From Heterodera schachtii (lineage: Eukaryota; Nematoda; Chromadorea; Rhabditida; Heteroderidae): a DNA stretch of 64,000 bases. Position 1 is the stretch's first letter, and every line of letters begins with the position of its first letter. The stretch covers positions 1,088,492-1,152,491 of the forward strand of contig SIJG01000012.1 in assembly GCA_023374025.1 (NCBI GenBank), in the 5' to 3' direction. This document shows positions 49,094 through 59,100 of this stretch, piece by piece. Both the position numbers and the translations under genes were made by a program. Under the pieces are notes generated by a model. That model saw only the letters and a program-made list of their open reading frames with translations, was not told the origin of the DNA and ran no database searches.

Positions 49094-50361
49094 TCAGTTA
49101 TCTTTCTTCTCCTTCTTATCATAATTCACTGCACATGCATGTTCAATAAGACGGCTCAATTCGGTCTTGCGTCGATTTCTCCTCTTTTTTTCTTTTGGCG
49201 GCTTGAGCACAGGCGGACCCCCAGGGCGTTTTCTCGTAACTTGCTCTGCGTCTTCCTTCCCATCCGTTTTCGAACACTCTGTAGCCGTATCCTTCAACGT
49301 ACCAACATTTTCCGCTTGCTGAGTCTTCTGTTCAACGTCCGTTTCCGAACCCTCCAAAACAGTGATGTCGTCCATGGCATCGTCATCGTATTTTGGTGCC
49401 TTCTTCACAGTCATGCTCAACGTCTGATGGATCCAACGACGCTAAAACGCTATGTGCTCTTGCGCATAGCCCCAGGCCGTGTCCGTACCCACAAAAAGTT
49501 GTCTGACCCGCAACAGTTCCTAAAAATTTGTGCATACATTAACAAAAATCCGGTCATACCTCAACACAAGCCAAGGACATCACACCACAGTCACAGCAAT
49601 TTTGTTGAACTGGACATGGTTTGAGCACAATTGACAGGGTTACTTCCTCTTCGTACCCACGTTTACGTAAAATTCCCAAGTATTTCAAAAGGGGCACCGC
49701 GTAAACTACAGCCGCGATAAAGTGGCTTTGTGCGTGCAAAACTGTGACGAGTTTACATCTGTCAATATGTTTGTGCGCCCATTTGACTGCCAAATCATCT
49801 TTCCGACCTTTTAATAACAATGTGTTAAATACATTTTAAAAAAAAGACGTTAATACTTGCTCGAATGCGATGTAGAAAGCTGCGTTCAATTTCCTTGGTA
49901 TCTTCTGCGTAATATGGCATCAGCTCAACCAGCGGAACCACCTTATATGCAATATCCTTCGGAACCGAACCCTCCGTTTTGCATTTTTCAGATAAGTAGT
50001 GCAAATAGTCAGTGATTTCCTGGTCCGATATCCATTCACCGTCCTAATTTCATAAAAATGATGTTATGTTAAAAAACAATAATACAAGAAAAAAGCTAAC
50101 CTGCAAAAATTTCAAATTTTCCGGACCCACAGAATCAGCCTCATGTCTCCACCAATTTTCGCCATAATAACGTTCAAGCAAATTGACGTCCGCAAACAGA
50201 TTAGGCTTTGCAAATACTTGTACGTCTGTTGCGGCATGAACAGGCGTACCCACGGAAGGTGGTGCAGCTGATGTTGTTGCGGCATGAACAGGCGTACCCA
50301 CGGAAGGTGGTGCAGCTGGTGGTGTTGCGGCATTCCGAATCCCGAACCCGAACTCGTACAT
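49094..50361 (-). CDS. Ulp1-like (C48) cysteine protease-domain protein
   Basis: Exons 50101-50361, 49857-50043 and 49560-49807 join in phase, followed by a 3' exon region 49094-49535. The N-terminus has two 16-residue repeats (APPSVGTPVHAAT core). The protease signature is CPVQQNCCDCGVMSLACVE, matching the Q-x5-C-G-V/F active-site box of Ulp1/SENP peptidases, with an upstream SHFIAAVVYA in the place of the HW box. The expected catalytic Asp after the His appears to be Ala (VVYAVP), so activity is doubtful. An in-frame TAG at about 49442 must be removed by a short intron (for example GTGGGT...TTTTAG) to reach the basic tail RPGGPPVLKPPKEKKRRN. C48 domains occur both as SUMO proteases and in DNA transposons; the island context favours the latter. 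The chosen start codon lies inside an inverted-repeat arm. Confidence 0.65.
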
Positions 50362-50692
50362 TTTTTGAGAATTAATTTTTAAATTTTTTTTAAGTTTCTC
50401 TTAAAACATTGTTTTTAGTGTTTTCGGGGTTGCTGATCACGAATCTGACATTCATTTTGACCACTTTACAATACCGGACCCGAACTCGAACAAAAAATCG
50501 AAAATTCAAAATTATCAAAATTCACTTTTATATTCGTATCTTTACCGAATGACCATGTTTTGGTTCTTAAATGGTTTTTGACTAAAGATAACAACCCCGA
50601 AAACACTAAAAACAATGTTTTAAGAGAAACTTAAAAAAAATTTAAAAATTAATTCTCAAAAAATGTACGAGTTCGTGTTAGGGATTCGGAAT
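50332..50692. mobile_element. 361-bp foldback at the 5' end of the Ulp1-like gene
   Basis: The left arm ATTCCGAATCCCGAAC... and the right arm ...AGGGATTCGGAAT are inverted copies of about 100 bp each (shared GTACGAGTTCG, CAATGTTTTAAGAGAAACTT). The centre has another CCCGAACTCGAAC word. The first codons of the protease gene (MYEFGFGIRN) are read from the left arm. No target duplication is evident. Confidence 0.7.
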
Positions 50693-51035
50693 TGGTCGAA
50701 ATAAAGGCCGGATTCATTCTCAGCGCCTCAAAACACCCCTAGAAAGGTGTTAAAAAAATTTCAGAAAAAAAAAATAAAATTAAAAAATTTCGGGACCAAT
50801 GATCTAGACCTTTGCCTGAACGCCGTCACTAAATATTTTAATTAAAATTAAATAATTTGAAATAAAATTTTTTTGATAAATTTTCTTTTTTTCAAAATTT
50901 ATTTTTATGCAATTTTTGGTTTTTAATGCAAATTAATTCATTTTCGCCTGTCCTAATTAATACTTTTTTTATAATTATTTTTGCAATTTAAATTCTTGAG
51001 AATCTGATCATTTTTACGAAATATTTCATTTTTTC
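50693..51035. other. Right edge of island and A-type 3' flank
   Basis: Unique DNA to about 50824. From the phrase CGTCACTAAATATTTTAATT onward it matches the 3' flank of A4 (52376 onward), so the ancestral array resumes here. Confidence 0.6.
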
Positions 51036-51100
51036 CCATTACCAAAAATCAGCAACAAATTGCTGCTGATCCAAATGAAGGCGGAAGCCGGGCCAAATCG
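51036..51100 (-). pseudogene. Family A 3'-end fragment
   Basis: The minus strand reads GGCCCGGCTTCCGCCTTCAT, then ATCAGCAGCAATTTGTTGCT, which is the hydrophobic tail of tailed A copies (GPASAF, SSNLLLIFGNG). The sequence breaks at 51096-51100 into DNA matching the 3' flank of family B genes (51105-51340), giving a recombination junction between the two families. Confidence 0.8.
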
Positions 51101-52249
51101 TAATCACTTGTTTATTTTATCAGCTTTTTAAATTCCATTTTAATTTTGGTCTTATAAAGCATTAAAATTGTTAGCTTAAGTAATTAAGTAATCAATTTTC
51201 GAATATATTTAATTATAATTTTTTAAATTTTTATGTTATTTAGTTAATAGAAAAATTTTAAACAGAAATTTTTCTAAACTGGTAAAAATAAATTATTATT
51301 ACAACTATAATATTTAAAATCATTCAGCGACAAATTTAAAAGTAATGATCTAACTCAGTTAAATAAACTGACTCATATCGTACTCCGTGTATCACAGTAT
51401 ACAATTTTGAAAACACTAAATCAATTTTTTGCATGGGAAATTAATTGTAAATGAATAAATATTTTTAATTTTTCAAAGGCTTATAGTAGAAGATAAAAAT
51501 GCCAAATGTATTAATTAATCATTGGTGATTAAATTCCTAATTATTAGAGTGAGGATTTATACCTAAAAAAATCAAGAAATATTTAAATAATTGGAAATTT
51601 TACCCTAAAATTTGGCTCTCATTTTTATGATTTTTTGTTAGACATGAAGAATTAAATTTCGCAAAAAAAAATTAATCAAAATCATTTCTCGCAATAATTT
51701 TAAAGTTTTCAGATGCTTTCTAAACTCTGAAAAGATACTAAATTATGAAAAAAAATTAGCCTAATGTATTTAGAAATTTTCTCATCTCATAAATCAATTT
51801 TCTTCTAATTTTTTGGGTTTTCCATTATTTTTTTTACCTATTTTTCGCAAATTTTGTCCCTCATAATTTTTTTCTATTAATTGAATATTAAACAGACAAG
51901 AGAATATTGCTGATATAAAAATTAATTCCCTTTTATTAAAATTTTTTAGTTCATTTTTGTTGGATTAATTGTAAATTAATGTATTTTTAATTTTTCAAAG
52001 GCTTATCGTAGAATATATTTTTGAAAACTTATTAATTAATTTTTCGATATCTCAAAGATTAAAATGAACGAGAATCATTTCATCCAGTTGGGCACCGGAA
52101 AATTGGACACCGACGGAAAATTGGACACAACATTCCTCTTTAGAAAATAAATCCAAGAATTTCAATGAAAAATATATTAAAATTTTAATCAGCAATTAAA
52201 TTGAAATAAATATATAATTATATATAGTTTTTTTTTGTATTTTTTTTTT
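51101..52249. other. Array DNA without genes
   Basis: 51105-51340 resembles the 3' flank of family B (TTTTAATTTTGGTCTTATAA). 51350-51500 matches 44180-44300 in inverse, 51650-51900 is a diverged inverse of the 44-kb direct repeat, and 51965-52210 is repeat R. Nothing coding. Confidence 0.6.
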
Positions 52250-52395
52250 TGCTTTGATCGTTGATCATTGGGTCGAAATGTTTCTTTTTTGGGCCTTGGA
52301 TTATCTTCAATTCGTTCCATCATTCTTCACCACCTTCGTTCTTCACCAGCAGCAGATTAATGCCATAAAATGAACATCGTCACTAAACATTTTAA
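52250..52395. repeat. Family A downstream block (A4), inverted
   Basis: GCTTTGATCGTTGATCATTG, GGCCTTGGATTATCTTCAAT and TTCTTCACCAGCAGCAGATT, about 275 bp past the A4 stop codon. Confidence 0.75.
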
Positions 52396-52669
52396 TTAAA
52401 ATGATTATTAAAAATAATTTAAATTTATTCGCATTCAAAAAGTACAATTTTAAAAAAGTGAATTGAAAAAACTATTTATTATATGGTGCCTCGTCAATAT
52501 TATAAATTCCTGCCCTTTGCAACCATAATTAACCTGTCAAATTATACAAAATGACAATTTAAAAAAGTTGACTAACTTTTAATATTTTAGCGTTTACAAA
52601 TTTAAGCACTTTTTATAATTATTTTTTCAATTTAAATTCCTGAGAATTTGATCATTTTTACGAACTATT

Positions 52670-54856
52670 TCATTGTTTTTCCCCTTTACCAAAAATCAGC
52701 AACAAATTGCTGCTGATCCAGGTGAAGGCGGAAGCCGGGCCAAGCTTCTCGGCTTTGCTGGTGCTGCTGTTATTGTTCGATTTCAAAATGCTGTTCAGCT
52801 GATCATCAGACTGATCAAGGTTGATCAACACATCAAAGCTGTTGCACACTTGGCCATCGAGCATCGCATCACAATGACTACAGTATGAAAAGCCACCGGC
52901 TTCCTTACAGTATGTTTGGTACACTGTCGAGCACCCTTTGTCCGCTTTTCTTTCAGCACATCCATTGATGCGGAAAATGTCTTTACCATCCTCTATAATA
53001 ACACATTATTTTTAGCATCGTAACTAGAGATCGGTATTTTGAAAAAAGCTTGGACCTGGACCTGGATTCCATGTTGGACCTGGATTTCCTGCACAAAAAT
53101 CCAGGAAAATCCAGGTCCAGGAAAAATCCAGGCTCCTCGAGACCTGGATCCAGGCCTGGACCTGGATTTTTTGAAACTCATTTTAAAAATCAAAAAAATG
53201 TTTGAAAAAATCAATAAATTGCTTGGGAACATCTAAATTATCTAATTTACAATAATAATTTGTTTTTACATATATTTAATCATTTTTGAAAACTTGAAAA
53301 AATATCGGTCACTTGAAATAATAAATTCTAAAATTTTGTCCAGGAAAATCCAGGTTTTTTCCTGTTTTGCCTGGACCTGGACCTGGATTTTTTTTCACAT
53401 TTGACCTGGACCTGGATTTCCTGGACAAAAATCCAGGCCTGGATCCAGGTCCAGGCCGATCTCTAATCGTAACAAAAACACCTCGAAGCAATTGGAAAAG
53501 ATGGCATTTCAATTTTATAATTGAATTATATTTAGCCCGAGAAAATGAATGAACATTATTACCACGATTCTGTCTTCTGAACTCAGGATCGTGTGAATGA
53601 TCTGGGGGGTCCTTTAATTTACTAGGCTATAATAAATTTCTTCAGATTTGTTTTAGGGAAAAAACCCATTTTTTTTTGAAAAATTTTTTAAACATTTTTA
53701 GCTAAATAATATTAGGTCGTCTTATTTCATGATATGCCACAAATGGTAATAGTGGAGAATCTGGGCTCCACCTAAAAAATTTTTTTTTCTGCTATGAAAA
53801 GACCAACCCGGGGGTTTCTGGGGCTTCTGATCACGAATCTTATATGAGATTTGCAAAAATCATTGATTTTGAAAATTATAGATTTTCGAAATTTTAGTCA
53901 ATATGATCAAATTTTCTTAAATGAAACGACTAAACATTGAGATGATCATACATAGAACAAACACACAAAAAATAAAGAATCAACATTTATTACCCAGTCA
54001 ATGCTTAGAAAATTTGATCAAATTGATCAAAATTTTGAAAATCTATGATTTTCAAAATCAAGGATTTTTGCAAATCTGATATAAGATTCGTGATCAAAAG
54101 CCACGAAAACCCCCGGGTTGATCTTTTCATAGCAGAAAAAAAAAATTTGTTTGGTGGAGCCCAGATTCTCCATTATTACCCCACAAATTGAAACAGCAAT
54201 AAAATTTGCTGACCGTCTTGGCAAATGAATGTCTGGCAACCCCAAAAACTGCCCCGAACATAGCCAAATTCGCCAAACGGCACGCAATCAGCTGTAAAAG
54301 TGTTGCGAAATGCGTCCGCCTCTTGGGCTGCTTCCCGCTGCTCTTCGCCGATCAGAATGCCATACACGTACTCAGCAAGCTGAAACCGAAAAATTTTGCA
54401 AATTTTTAGAACAATTCGCAAGTTTGGCATGCACGAATTCATTTTTTTGCCAAGGTAAAGAAGCATTCCAGATTAAGCATTTTTATGAGGCCCTTCGGAA
54501 TCACCACTGCTATATGTATGTTTGCCGAGAAAATCGTGTTTTTCATATTTTTGCCTATTATAAGTTTTTTTGAAAATTAATAAAAAAAAAATTTCCAAAA
54601 ACTTAAGCCCAAAAATGGCACAAAACTTAAACAGACTGAACTGACCCCAGGTGGAATCTGAGTCCGATTACGAATGGCCACAACACAATCATCCGCTGAA
54701 ATATTGTACAAAAACTAATTAATGAACCGTTTAGGGGGTTAATGAAAAGACAAACGAACAGGCGGGATTAAAGAAAATATGGTTGAAGCATGGATCGATC
54801 AGCAGCATGATCAGAAGCACGCTTAGAAGACAAATGGGTGATTTGCATGAAGCCAT
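52670..54856 (-). CDS. Family A copy A4: secreted 10-Cys protein
   Basis: Exons 54760-54856, 54646-54695, 54214-54379 and 52670-52992 give 211 residues. The signal peptide is MASCKSPICLLSVLLIMLLI. Exon 3 reads LAEYVYGILIGEEQREAAQE. Exon 4 opens DGKDIFRINGCAERKADKGC and keeps all Cys (YCSHCDAMLDGQVC), with the hydrophobic tail ending FGKGEKQ. Intron 3 is about 1.2 kb because two transposons, each with a perfect 8-bp target duplication, have landed in it. Head-to-head with B3. Confidence 0.86.
53025..53465. mobile_element. hAT-like MITE, TAGAGATCGG ends, TSD ATCGTAAC
   Basis: Inverted ends TAGAGATCGG and CCGATCTCTA. Perfect direct repeats ATCGTAAC occur at 53017-53024 and 53466-53473. Each arm is a dense array of CCTGGACCTGGATTT and AAAAATCCAGGTCCAGG words; the central 150 bp is plain AT-rich DNA. 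441 bp, non-coding. The terminus TAGAG and the 8-bp duplication fit the hAT superfamily. Confidence 0.93.
53745..54180. mobile_element. Foldback transposon, TSD CCACAAAT
   Basis: The ends GGTAATAGTGGAGAATCTGG and the complement of its right end (GATTCTCCATTATTACC) form near-perfect inverted repeats of about 190 bp per arm. 8-bp direct repeats CCACAAAT lie at 53737-53744 and 54181-54188. The paralogue A3 has a single uninterrupted CCACAAAT at 46561-46568, an empty-site control. The termini start GG rather than YARNG, so the superfamily (8-bp duplicator) is left open. Confidence 0.9.
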
Positions 54857-56139
54857 TGTTAGGGAGATGGAAGCGGGCACTGGGACTAATAGGTAAATTC
54901 AAAACTGAAAAACATTTTGATTGGAAAAATATTATTTTTAAACAAAAATTTATTTGCCCAGCTATTAAATTAGCCCATCCGCTAATAGCCCACCACAAAT
55001 CGTTCATTAAATGATTGAATTTGACATTGGAATTTTTTTTTTTCATTTCTGAAACGATCTGTTGATGATGATGATGATTATGAATCACTTTTTTTGTTCA
55101 AAACCCATTAATATGATTCATAAAACTAACAAAATTGGAGAATTTAAATCAACGAACGATTTTTATGAATGAATGATTAAAAATGGAAATTTATTACGAA
55201 TTTATCAAAAATGAATTTAGAAAATATTTCAAAAAATCTATTGGTAAATTGCATCGGCTCTTGAATCTCGGAAATTTTGACTTAAGTTTTATAAAATTTG
55301 GGGATTAAAATTGCAAAAAAAAAAATAGAAACGATTTATTTCCTGTTCTTTTTAGTTAAATATATGTAAATATTTAATCAAAATTTTTAATAAAATAATC
55401 ATAATTTAATAATAATAATAATAATAATAAATAATAAAGATCTTTTCGAAATTATGTTAATTTAATAATAATAATAATAATAATAAAGAAGACCATTATC
55501 AAAAATTACGTTAGCATAAATTATTTCAGATTTTTTCTGTTAGATTAAAATATGGATTAATATTTTTATTACGATTTATTTGGGGTCATCATTTTGCTAA
55601 ATTCAAAATTTGGATGAAAGTTTTTTCGTCTTCCCAAATCATTCAATTTATATAATCCATCCAATTTTTAGGTCAAAATTTTGCCGTAAATTTGCATTAT
55701 GCCCTCTCCCATTAAGTATAAATAATGCAACAGAATCATCAGCAACTTCATTTTTCCAATGCATTTTTATATATTTTTTAAATTTCATAAAGAATTTTGG
55801 CACATTTTTTATTAAATTTTAAACAAGAAATTGTAACAGAATTTTATCCATCCGAAAAACATTGAAAATAATACTACAATTCTCGGCTGTACTAAAAGAG
55901 TAGTCGGAAATTTTCAAATTTAATTACAGTTTTCAATTCATGAAATAGTAACTTTGAAATTTTTGAGTAAATTTTTGAAAGAAATTCTATTCAAATGAAT
56001 ACGATTGTGCCGAAATGAACCACAATTTTTGGCAACTTTATGTAATAAATTAGAAAATTATCTGTAAATATTGCTAGGAAAGAAATGTTTAGGAAATTTT
56101 TCCTTTTAATTATTAATCTTTTTACAGAGTATTAAAAAT
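54857..56139. promoter_or_regulatory. Divergent intergenic region A4/B3
   Basis: 1283 bp, the mirror image of 38378-39424. The A-side block is at 54955-55085 and the B-side block at about 55665-55765 (minus-strand reading of the B2 block). ATA/TAA triplet runs at 55409-55495 are specific to this copy. Confidence 0.45.
54955..55085. promoter_or_regulatory. Conserved block upstream of A4
   Basis: CCCATCCGCTAATAGCCCAC, then ATGATTGAATTTGACATTGG, then GATCTGTTGATGATGATGAT, beginning 99 bp before the start codon, the closest of the set. Confidence 0.35.
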
Positions 56140-59100
56140 ATGTCATTTTCAAGTGATTCGACAAATGATGAGTTTACAGCTGATCAGGGTAATTGAAAAA
56201 TAAATTAATATTTAAATAAATTATTTATAAATTAATATGCCTTCGCAAAATGAGAACGGTAGAAAAATTTGGTAGTACTGTAAAATTCTTTGAAAAATGC
56301 CAAAATTAAGACAAGAAAAATTATACAATTTTCTACATTTTTAATTTTTATAAAAATTAAATTATTCTTAAGTAAATTATTATTTTTACAGTAACTGACA
56401 ATGTCCACAAAAATGAAATGACCAAATCGGATGAGTTGGCAAATTTTTTCAAGCATTTGTCGAGCTTAGAAAATTTGGCAGATGCTTCTTTTTCTGATGA
56501 GCAAGGAAACAGCAACAAAAAGGCGAGAATTTTTATTTATATAATTTTTGAAAATAATTTATTTTTCAATTAGAATTGGGATTTGCATCCCCGAAAGTCG
56601 GGTGATTCGGGAATGAAAATTTCAGGGTCGGGGGGAAAAGCTAAAAACCACCAGCAACGTCCTGCTGATTGTGGACCAGTTCATTACAAAGAACTTACTG
56701 ATTTACAGGGATACTTTTTTTGGTTTTGTAATTTTTCAATTCAGATAATCAACACTCAACCTTGTTTCGCGTATATTGATAAAAATGCCGACACTTTGAT
56801 CAAATCAGAGGAATTTTTGCAAATTGATCAAAAATTATTGTGCAAAATTTTGGAGCGTGATCAGTTGCAAATCAGAGGAGAAATTTCTATTTGGAAAGCA
56901 GTAACATTAATAATTAATATTTATAATTTAACAAAATTTGTTTTTTAATATAATTAAATTTTAATTAATTCATTTTTCGGCACTCCGTTGGGCTGACGCA
57001 AAATGCTGTCAAAATGCCAAAAATTGCTCAGCAGAGAATCGTCGTGCCATGCTCGGCCCAGCACTGTTCAAAATTCGCTTCCCACTCATCTCAAAGGAGG
57101 AATTTTCGACAAAAATTCGTAAACTTGTTAATAATTAATGAGACAATTTTTATTTTTTTATTTTTTATTTTTTTTTTTACAGTTCCGCTCGGAGTGCTAA
57201 CATCGGAAGAAGTGATCAGCATTTATCAATTTCATTGTCATCTGTATGATTATTGTGGTGTGTACCAGGGGGGATGTCGAGGAATTCCGATTTCCAACTT
57301 TTTTAGACTCGGAATTCTGACTTACGAAATCTTTTAGAGGCTCGGATCTAAGCTTTTCGAGAATTTTTCAGGGCTCGGAACTCTGACTTCCAACATTTTT
57401 GGACTCAGAATTCCAACTTATTCGGGGCTCGGAACTGTTTTTCGAAATTTTTTAGTATACGGAATTCCGACTTCCATAATTTTTAGGGCCTAGGAACTCC
57501 ATGTCTGCTGATGTGCCAATGCCATTCCCCACTCATGGACGCATTTCTGATCGAAAAAAGGGGTCACTGGTGTTGAACATTGGGAAACTGTCCGATTTTG
57601 AACTCGAGCCGGATGAGAGCAGACGGCACAGCGAAGTCGTGTACATTATGGCACTCCCATGGAAAATATTGGCACAAACAATAACAGAGAGTAGAAACAG
57701 TGCAAAATATTTGGGCTTTTCCCTATGCTGTATCGACCCCAATAAAAGTAAAGATAATTATATTGGGCCTGAGTTATTAGGCAAAAGCCTATTTTCACCT
57801 AAAATTCAAAAAAAAAAAACGCCACTTATTTTGAAATGACATTAAAAAATTTTTGCAAGCTAAAAAATAATTTTGTTTTTTAAGATTCCAATTGGTTCAG
57901 CCGTTGTTCGGCAACCTTTCGAATTATGTCGGAAAATATCGGCACAGCGCATTTCATTGCAACATTTAATGACCTTATTATTAATACTATACGTAACACC
58001 TTTCCATTACATCTTCCTTTTGCGGTCAGTGAAATATATAACCATTGAAAATTTCCTCCATTAATTGTAAATATTTGTGCGAACCCTATTAATGATTGAA
58101 ATTCCCACCCCCCACCTTAATTGATCAATTTAAATTTTTAATAGATGTTCCGGGAGCTCCTTAATGACAAATTGACATTGGCCATTGACGTCACTTTGAA
58201 AGAAGCAGAAGCGATGGACAAAATTGCTTCTGTGCCTGACCAATACAATTCCTTCGGCACAATTTCGATGGAAATTGAAAAAATGTCCGAATTTTCGCGA
58301 GAAAATTTGTACAGTAACCGTACAAGCGAAACGGTGCACTTGAAGGGATTTTCATGGAAAATAATGGCACAGATTGACCAAAACACCGACACCACGGAAA
58401 TATATTTGGGCTTTTATCTTTGGTGTACCAGTTTGAAAAGAGGTGAAAATTAAGAATATTACGGCACAGCATTTTTCAATATGGCAAACATTTGAGTGAG
58501 AAATATTCCAAAATCAAATATTTTTTAACCGCATTTCGTTTCCGTGTTAGTTTCACTACCACTTATAATTGGGAGTTTTTTCCGATTTTTTATAAACACA
58601 AAAAAATGGAAATTACAAATGCTACCCTCCCCCCCTGTTCAACCCTTTTTTTTTGGTTTTTCAGAACCCAATAAAAATGCATAAAATATCGATCTACAGT
58701 CAGGTGCAAAAGTATGGAAGCAAACATTTTTTTAACTTTAAAACCTTTTCTCCAAGAGATGAGTGTTTGAATGAATTTCTCCCCTCTGCCAAAACAAACC
58801 CCTAATATTTGCCTGTTAAAAAAAGAAAAAAGTATCCCGATTAGTCAAGTCATCAAAAAGTTATGGCGCCGCAACCAAATTTACCCAATTTTTGGCGGTG
58901 CAAAAGTATGGAAGCAAAAAGTTTAATTGACCAAAACTCAATTTTATGTAGAGAAAAAATTCTGAAAAAATTTCTACTAGGCCAACTTTTGATTCTGATG
59001 AAAAAAGTCTTTTACACCAACCTGATCAGATCACTCCTTCATGGTGATCTGAAAAGCCAAAAATGGCTTGAAATCGGGAAAATTTTCTAAAAAAAATCCT

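Noticed and set aside
49052..49624. 190-codon plus-strand open frame
   Set aside because: Antisense to the Ulp1-like gene, whose minus-strand exons agree in phase and carry a recognisable protease motif.
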